Origin: Fistulifera solaris
Taxonomy: Eukaryota; Bacillariophyta; Bacillariophyceae; Naviculales; Stauroneidaceae
Reading direction: 5' to 3'
Length of the DNA stretch: 64,000 bases
NCBI GenBank assembly: GCA_030295235.1
Contig: AP026151.1
Coordinates: 186,001 to 250,000, forward strand
Position 1 is the stretch's first letter. Each line of letters begins with the position of its first letter. Shown here in pieces: positions 33,633-44,083 of the stretch. The position numbers were made by a program, and so were the translations under genes. The notes under the pieces were generated by a model, which was given only the letters and a program-made list of their open reading frames with translations, was not told where the DNA came from and did not search any database.

Positions 33633-36600
33633 ATGTCGTATTACGGAGGAAACGGAGGAGGAAATTCGGGCTATGGTCCGCCTCGTGGCGGTAAGTGGCG
33701 CATCGCGATGAGCGGCGGCTGTCAACAAAAATGTCTGTATTCACGCTTGTATATTTTCGAAAAGGCGGACACGCAGGATATTACGGAAATCATCAAGGGC
33801 GTCATGGTGGTTACGGCCCGGGTGGTAAGTCATTGCGCGCGAGATTCGAACTTCGAGCGTACAAGTGAAGAAAAGAATATCTCATTTTTACTTCCGAAGG
33901 AGGTGATCACTACGCCCCAGGCCGAGGAAGAGGTGGTGGAAGAGACGGAGGCAAGAGACCGGGTGGTAAGTTGAACGTCATACCTTTCTCATCGTTCGTA
34001 AGAGTCAATCGCTCAACAAATAATTTTTTGCAATCTAGGAGGAGACGATTGGGGCGGCCACGGCGGGAAGAAACACCAAGGTACGTCGTCGTCGCGTACA
34101 ATCATGACATTGTTAATGAACAAATCATCCTATTACTGCTTTCGGAAATCACATCTATTGCGCTATTACTATAAATTTGTCACTCAATTTCTTTTTTCAT
34201 TGTAACAACAGGAGACACGGCAGCGCGCAAACGATTGGAGGATGACGGCTTGCAGGTTTTCACGAATCTTTTTCCGTTGGTATTCAAAGGCCGCGTGGAA
34301 TTGACAATTCAACAGTTCACCATCACGATCGAGAATGCACGCAGAAAGAAGGCCGACACGAATCGTCCAGTGGATGCGGGCAAGGCAGTACCGGCTTTAG
34401 AGCCGGCCCCACCTCGCCCCGAAGAGTCGGACCGCGAGATCAATAAAGCATCGTCGCCGTTGAGTCGACGTATCTTGCTGAAGTGCCAAGCTATTCTTAG
34501 AGACGAGTGGTTCTTTTTACACCGACGGGGCAAAAACGGCGTATTCGGTGGATGCTATACCGGAAAAGTACGACGTGTCGAAGTTCAAAGACGAAGACAG
34601 AGATGCGGCTGGCGTCGTTGTCGAAGTCAGCGATGGCTGCAACGATGACGACGATGACGCTCCACATGTGATTTCAAAAAAGTATATTGTCTGGTTTGAG
34701 CCGGTAGGCGAGCCCTTCCGCATTGTCATTACGGACGGAAAATGCGACCCGTCCTGCGTGGAGAACATGCCTCGGCTCAATAACTTCCTGCATCAGGTGT
34801 TAAACAACGCTTGCATGATGTCAAAACTCATCTCAACGGAGAAAAATCCGGAGCGGTATTACTTTCCGGTGCCTGCAAGTCGAAATTTGTTGGGTAGGCA
34901 TTTTCAAGAAAAGAATAAAAGTCACCCCCTGCTTGGACTGTCCCAATCCGTCAGCGTAGCAGTTGACGGTTCCATGCAGATCCAATCCGACTTTTCTCTA
35001 GGTTGGTTTGAGTCAGCGTTGGTAAAGAAACGACTTCTTGATCCGCAGTCTCGAACGTTGGCCGGGGTATTCGTAGACCTGGAACGTCCGATTACGGATT
35101 TGAAAAAGCAAGAAGAAATAAAGGCAGCGCTCAATATGCTCTTGCTTCACTCTCGTTATGAGCGCGGGCCACAGTGGGAAGCAGACGAAGAAAACTTTTG
35201 CGGGAAAAGTATCAAGGTAAAGCTGACCTCGATAAGTTCATTCAAAACCGAATATCGAAGATGCGGGTTGCGGTCCAGCTAAATCGTAGAATCATCAAGC
35301 CCAAGACCGGAGAAATTGTCTTTTTGTTCCCAATGATTACACCTTTTCGTTTAAAGGAGAAGAGCTGACGGTTGAAAGATACTTTAAAGCGAGATATGAC
35401 GTTACCCTGAGATACCCGAACATGCCTTTGATTCGCATCCGTCGTCAGGACTATATGCCAGCGGAATTTCTTTTTTATGGTAAGTATAATTACCATCGTG
35501 CTCAGCCTTACAACTGAAATCTAACCATTGAACACAGCCTTCGATCAGCAAAAGAATGCCAATAGTGACGATCAGAAACAGACTGCGTTGCAGTTATGCG
35601 ACGACTACTGTGGGCCGAAACGGGTGTCTCAAATTGAACGTATGAACAGGGAGCCGTCTTTTGAACCAGTACTTAATGAACTATTGAGCAAGCTTCAAAT
35701 TGGAAAGGAGTCGAAGTGCCTTCAAGCGAAAGCACGTGGTACGTGAAGCATGAAACCTTAATTTTTTTCGCTGTTGCCATTGAATTCTCACGCCTCGTGT
35801 AGTCTTAGAAGAGCCGAAAGTTGCCGCGGGTGACGGCATGAAAACAATTTCAAAAGGATCGTGGGACTGCAAACAAGTCAATGCATCTGGTGTCCTTCAT
35901 ACTCTCGCTGTTATTGACCTAACCGGCAAGCACACGAATGAAAGGAACGGCCACGATATCGCGTCACTTATGCAGACATGCGAGCGCCAAGGCATTCTTT
36001 GTCATTTATTTCGTCGGGATGAAATAGAGCAGGTAACCGTGACTTTGCCTCGAGATTTCCCACAGGGCACCCGAGTCGACCTCGGACTTGCTCGTGCGAT
36101 GGCTGCGGAAGTTAGGCGAAAAGCCTACCAATTCTTTTTGAGTGCTAACTACACTCGTCCTTTTAAAACCACTGTGCGCTTCTTGGGGGAACTCAAAGAA
36201 TGTGTTGCGCTTCCCTTTGACGGAGAACTTGTGTTTTATTTTGCGGACAACAGCACACACGAAATCGGAAATCCATACGAGCCGCACCTCCGTTACAATG
36301 CAAGACTTTGCTTATCAACTTCACTCGAAGAAGAAGGTTTAGCAGAACATTTGCTAGACCCATGTCGGCAATTCGACGAAGTAGAAGGGCACTTGCTCAG
36401 GGAATTAGGCTTTATCGAGTCTATGTTCTTGAGAATAGGACCCTCATCCCAGAAAGTCTAGCTGCTACTCCGTTCTTGTTACCAATAGAAGGGCTTAGTC
36501 TTCACTCTGTTGATGGAATAATAGACTGCCCTAGCGTGGTGCTTGTGCGCTTGCGCGATAAAGACACAATGCAGTATAGCATACTAAAGTATGCCCTTTA

Positions 36601-38035
36601 CGAAGCTGGTCTCCAGGTAAGAGCCATCTGATGAGGCACAATGCGTTCCTGCTTATTCTAACACAAGTGGTTCAGTCGCAATGTTTTGTTGACGGGGACA
36701 AATTCAGGGTTCTGTAAGTAGCCACGCCTGACTTTGCAATCCTTGTTGCTAGTGCCTTAACTTTAGTTCTTACTCGTCTTTGAAAAGTACACGAAACCTT
36801 GCCATCAAGATTAATGCGAAGCTTGCCAACTCGATTTATCGATCAAGCTCGTGGAAAGTACATGGCAAGGCACGTAATTGGTTGGAAACTAATGAAAGCT
36901 TAGTGATCGGGTATGCTTTCGCGAGCAGTAAGTGACTTTTCGCCTTAACTATGAACACCTTTTCGAACCAAGAAACTAACATTATCCTGTCGTTTAGGTC
37001 AAGGCGAAGACGGAACAATGGTTGTCGCGGCATCAAGCTGTGTCGACGAGGAAGGCCTATGTATGCGCCATGCCAATATTGTACTCCGCAAAAATCCTTA
37101 CCTTACGCCAGTTGCCGCGGATAAGCTGATTACGGTGAGTGTGGAGTGTTTTGTTTTGCTGATGTTGTTCACAGAGACGCTGATGATATTCTTGCAAGAC
37201 CCTTTACGACTTGTACGTAAAGGACAGAAAGAAACGCCCCAAGCATTTGATTGTGTATCGCTGTAACGGACAGGATTCTCAGCTAAAAGGTATGTTTCAC
37301 TACTCATTTTGTTGTGGTTTTGGTATATTTTTAAAGATCTCAATTTGCCATTTTATCGCAGAAATTGTCGAGAGAGAGCTCACTCACATTGAGGACATCT
37401 TTCGCAAAAAGAGTTTGAGCAGTAAATCTGACATGCCGACACTGGATCCGGTGTCCAATCCAAAAGTCACGTTTTTAGTCGCACAGACGCTGACCAAAGT
37501 CAAACTTGTCCCCGCTCCAGACCACAGGATCCCAACAGTTGGAAACAACGTCCCGTCGGGGACTTGTGTCACCGATACTCGTGTGATCAGCCAAATCATT
37601 GACGGAAGCGGTATCCAACGCTTGGAAGGTGCGGGAAACTGTGACTTCATTTTGGTTCCACAGCACGGTTTGAAAGGGACCTCCAAGCCAGTGTATTATC
37701 GAGTGCTCAAGCTTGGAATCGATAAGAGTGAGGATAGTATTAGGGATGTGACGTATTCGTTGAGCTTCCGTTACGCAACCGCAACAAAGGTTCCTCGATT
37801 GCCGGCTGTTCTCTTGTACAGTCAGCGCATTGCCGGAGTGATCCTGGCGTGCCTACCAGCGTTGCGCGACTTGCCCGGGCCCGAAGCCATGTTTGTAGAA
37901 GAAAGTGATCAGGGGTATTTCCGACGCCATCGACATGTTCCGGATGACCAAGAAAATCCAGAAGAGGCCCCCGACCACATGGTGTTCACTCACATGGAGG
38001 GCCCGATGCCCTTTCACCCACACTTGTTGGCATGA
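33633..38035 (+). CDS. Argonaute-family protein with RGG tail and degenerate slicer site
   Basis: Twelve exons: 33633-33690, 33765-33824, 33900-33965, 34039-34080, 34212-35479, 35538-35738, 35803-36616, 36676-36713, 36767-36927, 36998-37134, 37199-37289, 37362-38035; about 1,203 aa. The N-terminus is Gly/Arg-rich (PGRGRGGGRDGGKRPGG). A PAZ end follows (TVERYFKARYDVTLRYPNMP), then MID with Tyr-x3-Lys (QYSILK), SQC and AIKINAKL, the residues that bind the guide 5' phosphate. The PIWI fold is clear (KHLIVYR, PSGTCVTDTRV, HGLKGTSKPVYYRVL), but the catalytic D, E, D and H positions read GYAF, none, YRCN and VYYR. Four frame changes (near 34516, 35207, 35327, 36405) follow the homopolymer pattern. 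It may guide silencing without slicing. MID holds an insert of roughly 130 aa. Confidence 0.85.
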
Positions 38036-39226
38036 ACAATATATAGAACATTACATATCGCATTTCATTTGGTTTTCCTCTAGAATTCGTAGTACTGTGT
38101 ACGCATGGTATCTTTTGTTCGATGTTCTTTTCAACGCAGAAGCTTCGCCCACTGGTCGCGTCTACACAATTGAACCAGTAGTTTGCGTAGACGCTCGTAT
38201 CTGCCCAAAGAGTGTGCCGCGACATGAAAGGCGAGATGCGTGCGAGTTCGATGGGCATGGCTGGAAGGGCGTCGCAGCATGCGGAAGTCTTCTCACTTTG
38301 TCACGAAGCAACATGGTCCCCCCAAAACGGAAGACAGATGCCCCGAAAATCCGATCCACCAAAACCATTTTTTTAGCATTCACACGGAACACTTCAATTT
38401 CCTTTTTCGACGCGATAGTAATTTCCCATGAAGGTGCAACAATCTCTCTCCGATCAAGTCATTCCGTCCATTCTTGACACGAAGTCAATGAGAGCAATAA
38501 TCGCTCCTCTTGGTGTCAGGACTGCTTGTCGAAAAAGCTTCAACTTAGCCTCTACAAAGTAGGTAGCAGCGTGTATCGCTTGAATAGCACTTCAATCAGC
38601 TTCATTCGAAATCGAAGCATGGATGACGCGCACGTGAAGACGAAGGTCGATCATCGAGATCATCGAGATGTATTGACAGCGGCGGTAGGTGAACCGAATA
38701 ACCGCACCTTTTATCGTAGTCCGCTGGAACTAACTTTGATCCGCGCAACATTGAAGAATGCCGTGAGTAAGAAAGGAAGGAAATGTGGAGCCTGGTGGAC
38801 ACGACGATGCGCAGTCGTCCGAGTGACGACCAAAGGCGAACGACGAAAAGGTGCCGGAAAACCTGAAATATTTTGAAATCGTGTTGGTTCTGTGTCCACA
38901 ACAGCTGTGTCCCTCCAAATGACCCATGACCCGCGACTACAGATTATCGTACAGTACTATCCTGACACCGACAACGAGTGCGTAAACGCGCATCTTGCTG
39001 GGACTCCTTTCTTGTTTTCTGTTTAGGATAAATAGCAATCGAGCTTATATGCCAGCAATTATGCCCCATGACCAGTGAATGAAAGTGCCAATAAGAAATC
39101 CAAGACGTGCGTTTTTCGCCGCCAAGACTGTTTTCCTCGCAAGACGAAAAAGACAAGAGGAAAACACACAAAAGATTTCTCACTTTCATTCTTCTTTCTT
39201 CTCCTGTCGACTTTACTTTCACAACC
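38036..39226. other. Intergenic, nothing recognised
   Basis: 1,191 bp between the Argonaute and myosin C genes, same strand. Several frames up to 116 codons occur (for example 38526-38876), but none has a domain, a splice pattern or a plausible context. Confidence 0.4.
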
Positions 39227-42200
39227 ATGACAGACTCGATCGATACCGAGACACCGGTCTACTTGAAATCCGCCGCACATGGCTGGATTCCGGCAGTGCA
39301 ATTGAAACAAGTCGCCGGTGGGAAAATGGCCCGGGTCGCCGTCCCGAAATTCAAACACGAAAACGATGTGTTGACGTGCGGCAAGATGACCAAAGCCCAA
39401 TTGATGGATACGATCGATATTCCATTTGCCGACTACGACAACAACGTCTTGCCGGTGCAGAATGTGGACGCGAATGGCAACTTGGAAGATTATAAAGATA
39501 TGGTCGAATTGCCCTTTATGCATGAGGTACGACGCAAGAGAAAGAGAATTCAGTTGACTGATTTGCTTGCTGATGCTGATTCTTCTCACACACTCATCTC
39601 TTCTTTACAGGCCGCCATTCTGTACAATCTCAAATTGCGACACAAACTGCAAAAACCGTACACACGCACGGCCGATATTGTCATTGCGATCAATCCGTAT
39701 CACTGGTTGCATCATTTGTACACGAAGGAAAAACAAACCTACTATTCGAATCGCTTGGTGTGGGACCACAACGAAGAAGATCCCCGCACCACCCTCGAAC
39801 CGCACGTGTACGAAATCTCCGCCTTGGCTTATAAAGGACTCATTCGCGGCGAAGATCAATCCATTTTGGTGTCGGGAGAATCCGGAGCCGGAAAGACCGA
39901 AACCGTCAAAATTTGTTTGAATCACATTGCCAGTACCCAAGCCCAAGACGATTATTACGAAGACAAAATCGTCCAACGCATCGTCGAATCGAATCCTTTG
40001 CTGGAAGCCTTTGGGAATGCCCAAACGCGTCGCAATGACAATTCGTCGCGATTCGGCAAATACTTGCAATTGCAGTTTGACAAGTCCCACCATCGCATCG
40101 AAGCGTACGGCACACGACGCGGTCAAGTGCCCTTGGTGGGCAGTCAATGCGATGTCTATTTGTTGGAAAAGAATCGGGTCGTCCAACACGATGATCAAGA
40201 ACGCAGTTTTCATATCTTTTATCAATTGCTGGCCTCGCCCGACAAGACGCAGTACTGGTCGGAACTCCACAACAAAACACCGGAATCCTACTCGTACTTG
40301 GGTCGCTGTGCTACCACCCACATTGAAGGCGTGAGTGATGCCGATCACTTTCGTCACACGGTCGAAGCGCTCCAACTCGTCGGTGTGCAAGGACGGGAAT
40401 TGCACATGTTGATGCAAGCCATTTGTGCCGTTTTGCAATTGGGCAATCTGCGCTTCGGGGCGTTGCACGGAGATTCCGACAAGTCGACCGTCATTTCGGT
40501 CGAGGAGTTGCGCGTCTTGGGAGATTTGATTGGCATTGCGCCCCACGATCTGGCGACCTGCATGACGGAACGTACCTTCACCACCAGTGGTGAAACACAC
40601 AAGGTTCCGCTCAATCCCATCATGGCCAAGGATGGTTGTGATGCCTTGGCGAAAGAGATTTACCAAAAAGTCTTTTTGTGGGTCACGAAAAAGATCAACG
40701 ATGCCACCAGCGTCGATGGGACCGCCATGAAGCTCGGTACCATTGGATTGCTCGATATTTTTGGTTTCGAAACGTTCGAGATCAACCGCTTCGAACAACT
40801 CTGCATCAACTATGCTAACGAGAAATTGCAGCAAAAGTTCACGCAAGATGTCTTCACCAACGTTGAGAAAGAGTACATTGCGGAAGGAATCGATCTTGCC
40901 GAAATCAAGTACGAAGACAATGGAGACGTTCTCGAATTGATTGAACACCGCTCCGGTTTGATTGCTCTTTTGAACGAAGAATGCGTCCGTCCCAAGGGCA
41001 ATGACTTCGAATACGTCCAGAAAGCGCTCGCGATTAACAAGGATGCCAGCAAGCTCATGATCCATCGCACGGACCGCTTGTCGTTCGGTATCAAGCACTA
41101 CGCCGGAGACGTGATGTACAGCGCCGAATTCTTCGTGACTCGCAACTTGGATACTCTCCCCACGGACTTGCAAGAATGCATGGAAAAGTCGTCCAACGAG
41201 ATCCTTAGCATCTTCCAAGCCGACGAAGTCCAGAAGCCTCATCCTCACAATGCTCCCCGCCAGAAGAGTAACATTGTCGCGGCCACCGTGTGGACGAAAT
41301 ACCGCGGCCAGTTGGAAAACTTGATGAAGAACTTGCGCCAGACGGAATCGCGCTACATTCGATGCATCAAGCCCAATACCGAAAAGAAAGAACTGTTGAT
41401 GGAACACAATCTCGTGGTGGATCAACTTCGCTGCGCTGGTGTCGTGGCGGGTATCACCATCGCTCGCAGTGTTTTCCCCAACCGCTTGCCCAACAGTTTG
41501 GTGTTGACGCGCTACTCCAACATGTGCGACGCACGATCTTCCACTACCGGTCAAAAGAGTGCCGAGAAGTGCAAGCTCCTCTTGAACTGGCTTCTCAAGG
41601 ACATGGATGCCGTGAACGAGAACGGTGACAAGGTCAAGGCCTTTGTGGTGGGGAAAACCAAGACGTTCTTCCGTGCCGGTGCCCTCGAGTGGTTGGAGTC
41701 GCACCGCATCCGCAGTGTGGACTTGCAGGCCATCATCATTCAAAAGGTCGCCCGCAGTTGGCTCGTTCGCAACAAAGGCAAACGCTTGAATCACCGACGC
41801 CGCATGGAAGAAGAGGCCCGGCGACGCGAAGAGCAGGCCCGATTGGCCCACGAAGCGCGCTTGAGAGAAGAAGAACAGCAACGCAAGGCAGAGCACCAGA
41901 AGAAGATCCGAGAAATGGAAGCCACAATCCAGCGTTTGGAATCTCAAGCCGAAGCAGAAAGCCGCATGCAGCAAGAAAAGCTTAAGGCCGCTCGAGAACG
42001 CGCCGAGTTGTTGCGAGAGGAGAAGGAGATGCTGGCGGAACGCATCGAGGAAAGGAAGGCCAAGGATGTTCGTCAGCGAATCGCCACAAAAGAGTTGCAG
42101 AAGAAGCAGTTGGATGAGATCAAACGAGCCATCATGTTCTTGCAGCAACAGAATAAGCTATTGCAGAAGGAGCACATGAAACTCGAGTTGAAACTCGAGC

Positions 42201-42625
42201 AAGAGATGCTCCGCTTGAACAATGCGAGCAGCAACTGCAACATGCTCGAGGACAGTCTAAGTAACATGTATGCTTCTGCGGACAAGGTCAGTCGCAATCA
42301 TGACAGCTTATCCAGTGGCATCGATTTGGCCAAACAGGAGAACGAAAAGATGTCGGCTCGGGTGGATGATGCACAGAGTCGGTACATGGCCCAAGCCGAA
42401 ACGCGATTGCATTTGCAGAGAAACATGGCACGCATTCTCAATCTCGCTCAAGACAAATGCCGTGACCATTCATTGTTGGATTTCATTCAATCGACTGCCT
42501 ATGAGTGCGAGAACGATTCCAAGGTGATCATGGCCGGATTGGAAGCTGAATTGGATGATAGTGGTCGGCCCAGTTTGACGCCTCTCTCGGATCATTCGTC
42601 CTCGGGCACGGACCGTAGCCAATAA
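39227..42625 (+). CDS. Myosin heavy chain C
   Basis: Two exons (39227-39526, 39611-42625) around an 84-bp intron whose length is a multiple of three, so the unspliced frame also stays open. The spliced protein is about 1,104 aa with no frame break. Motor motifs: GESGAGKTETVKICLNHI, LLDIFGFETFEINRFEQLC, NYANEKLQQKF, RYIRCIKPNT. After the converter comes an IQ-like segment (IIIQKVARSWLVRNKGKR) and a long coiled coil (EARRREEQARLAHEAR onward) with a Ser-rich end (SDHSSSGTDRSQ). The intron after FMHE matches the last intron of myosins A and B, while their first intron is absent here. C is therefore an older paralogue. The start Met is preceded by TTTCACAACC and followed by the SH3-like N-terminal segment. 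Confidence 0.9.
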   Translation: MTDSIDTETPVYLKSAAHGWIPAVQLKQVAGGKMARVAVPKFKHENDVLTCGKMTKAQLMDTIDIPFADYDNNVLPVQNVDANGNLEDYKDMVELPFMHEVRRKRKRIQLTDLLADADSSHTLISSLQAAILYNLKLRHKLQKPYTRTADIVIAINPYHWLHHLYTKEKQTYYSNRLVWDHNEEDPRTTLEPHVYEISALAYKGLIRGEDQSILVSGESGAGKTETVKICLNHIASTQAQDDYYEDKIVQRIVESNPLLEAFGNAQTRRNDNSSRFGKYLQLQFDKSHHRIEAYGTRRGQVPLVGSQCDVYLLEKNRVVQHDDQERSFHIFYQLLASPDKTQYWSELHNKTPESYSYLGRCATTHIEGVSDADHFRHTVEALQLVGVQGRELHMLMQAICAVLQLGNLRFGALHGDSDKSTVISVEELRVLGDLIGIAPHDLATCMTERTFTTSGETHKVPLNPIMAKDGCDALAKEIYQKVFLWVTKKINDATSVDGTAMKLGTIGLLDIFGFETFEINRFEQLCINYANEKLQQKFTQDVFTNVEKEYIAEGIDLAEIKYEDNGDVLELIEHRSGLIALLNEECVRPKGNDFEYVQKALAINKDASKLMIHRTDRLSFGIKHYAGDVMYSAEFFVTRNLDTLPTDLQECMEKSSNEILSIFQADEVQKPHPHNAPRQKSNIVAATVWTKYRGQLENLMKNLRQTESRYIRCIKPNTEKKELLMEHNLVVDQLRCAGVVAGITIARSVFPNRLPNSLVLTRYSNMCDARSSTTGQKSAEKCKLLLNWLLKDMDAVNENGDKVKAFVVGKTKTFFRAGALEWLESHRIRSVDLQAIIIQKVARSWLVRNKGKRLNHRRRMEEEARRREEQARLAHEARLREEEQQRKAEHQKKIREMEATIQRLESQAEAESRMQQEKLKAARERAELLREEKEMLAERIEERKAKDVRQRIATKELQKKQLDEIKRAIMFLQQQNKLLQKEHMKLELKLEQEMLRLNNASSNCNMLEDSLSNMYASADKVSRNHDSLSSGIDLAKQENEKMSARVDDAQSRYMAQAETRLHLQRNMARILNLAQDKCRDHSLLDFIQSTAYECENDSKVIMAGLEAELDDSGRPSLTPLSDHSSSGTDRSQ

Positions 42626-42976
42626 AAGATTCATTGATTACTAAATGTGTGTTTCTATATGAGAAGTAAAACAAATGACGTAGACGATCGCTGCGAATTG
42701 TGCATCTTACCTTTCATATTGGCGTTGTCCTTGTTCTTAAGCTAGCTTGGTCGTGGTCACTTCCATCGTGAATTTCTTGCTACTGAACTTGGTTGTTCGG
42801 TCATGCCATCCAGTATTGTTGATAGCATTACGTTTGTTGTTTGCTGGTTAGAGATACAAGATTGTTCCAGAATAACTCTCGCCTTTGCTGGAATGGAATC
42901 TTTTCTATTCATTCGCAAAGGGAATAAATACTAGAAAACTCGTCTCTAATACACGCTGAAAATTAAGCAACTTCTA
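42626..42976. other. Intergenic between convergent genes, nothing recognised
   Basis: 351 bp, AT-rich, between the 3' ends of myosin C and the DPY30 gene. No feature supported. Confidence 0.45.
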
Positions 42977-43375
42977 TTATTTCTGCGACGGTTGAGCAAC
43001 TTGAACAGTTGTGGTAATGCGTTGCGGATCATGCTTCAACAAATAATTGGCAAGATACTCGATAGGATTCGCCGGACGCTCTTTCACTAATTCCGACATT
43101 CCTATTATTTTTATTCGTTTCATTCAATGAGGAACGAGGTCAGTTGATGATGTAAAGAGAATGAATAAATGAAGGAAGGAAGCGATCATTTGTGAAGTTT
43201 AAAACGTACCGTCGAGCAAAAGCGGAACGACGGTTTGATCCAAATAAGCACGAATGGGCAAGCGCTGCATATCGTTGCCTTGTTGAGCCTGCTGCTGCTG
43301 CATCATCATTTGCTGGAAATGCTGCTGCTGCTGTTGTTGTTGCATCATCATTTGCGGAGGATTGGAGGCGTCCAT
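42977..43375 (-). CDS. DPY30-domain protein (COMPASS/SET1 complex subunit)
   Basis: Two exons (43375-43210 and 43101-42977) around a 108-bp GTACG...ATAG intron give 96 aa. The joint rebuilds the DPY-30 motif exactly: PIRAYLDQTVVPLLLDG on exon 1 and MSELVKERPANPIEYLANYL on exon 2. The DPY-30 domain dimerises and docks on ASH2-type subunits of H3K4 methyltransferase complexes, and also on some ciliary and membrane proteins. The first 35 residues are a Gln/Met-rich tract (MMMQQQQ, then QQQHFQQMMMQQQQ) encoded by a CTG-type repeat, which is unusual for this short protein. The gene is easily missed because each exon is short. It is convergent with myosin C. Confidence 0.85.
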
Positions 43376-44083
43376 GGTAGAAGAAGGATGCGGTTCAAGA
43401 AAAGAAAAGCGATCTTGTTTGTTATTTCAAACAAAAATTCCTTTGGGATATAGGAAAGAGAATAAACGAGAGAAAGCGATGAAAAGACGTGCAACAACAC
43501 GATGTGTTTTGCTGCAATAGCTGCAATCGAATAAGGCGGCGCGAAATGATACCAGATAGGTTAGGATTCGAGTTAATGACTCAAATGCAGTCTTGGAGAA
43601 AACGGAAAACACTACTTTGGGCTCGACGATTGTAGAATATCAGCGGTGCTCTGATACAAACAAACTCATTAACAAGTCATGAAAATTCCTTACCTACCTG
43701 GTATCTTTGTGGAGAAGTCAAGCACAAATAATAAGATCTTCGGTTGTTAAAACTAAAATTGCGATTGACTTGTTATACCTAGCTCGGAGCGGGAGAGGGC
43801 GTTAAAATTCTGCCTCTCAGTACAATTTTCTACGTAGAGCCTACGGCGAGGCAGAATTTTAACGTCGTTTTCGGGAGCGCACCATTTTTTCTACGCTTTT
43901 TGTGGTACACTTTTCGACGGAGCATGTTGAAGTGGGAATGACGCGGACCTCCTTCGCTCACACACTTCATCGAGCCTGTTTGCCGATCAACACCATTTTT
44001 TTCTCACTTTTTTTTTCGCACACGACAATCTCACACAAAAAAGCAAACAATCATTCATTTTACCACAAAAAAAACGAGTTAAC
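43376..44083. other. Intergenic region between divergent genes with a perfect hairpin
   Basis: 708 bp between the DPY30 gene (minus) and the MORN gene (plus). The notable feature is the 17-bp inverted repeat at 43800-43864. Nothing else is supported. Confidence 0.5.
43800..43864. repeat. Perfect 17-bp inverted repeat, 31-nt loop
   Basis: The arm CGTTAAAATTCTGCCTC (43800-43816) is exactly complementary to GAGGCAGAATTTTAACG (43848-43864). The loop contains TACGTAGAGCCTACG. It could be a tiny MITE remnant, a protein-binding palindrome or an RNA hairpin in the MORN gene leader, about 220 bp upstream of its start. Confidence 0.7.

Noticed and set aside
33240-33974. 244-codon frame over the Argonaute first exons
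   Set aside because: It is out of frame with the supported RGG exons and reads through their introns.
38526-38876. 116-codon frame upstream of myosin C
   Set aside because: Basic composition and length are within chance; nothing recognisable.
39605-42148. 847-codon open frame antisense to myosin C, and a 460-codon one antisense to myosin B (30016-31398)
   Set aside because: They mirror a highly conserved motor domain on the other strand, have no recognisable domain, and such antisense openness follows from the codon choice of the sense gene.
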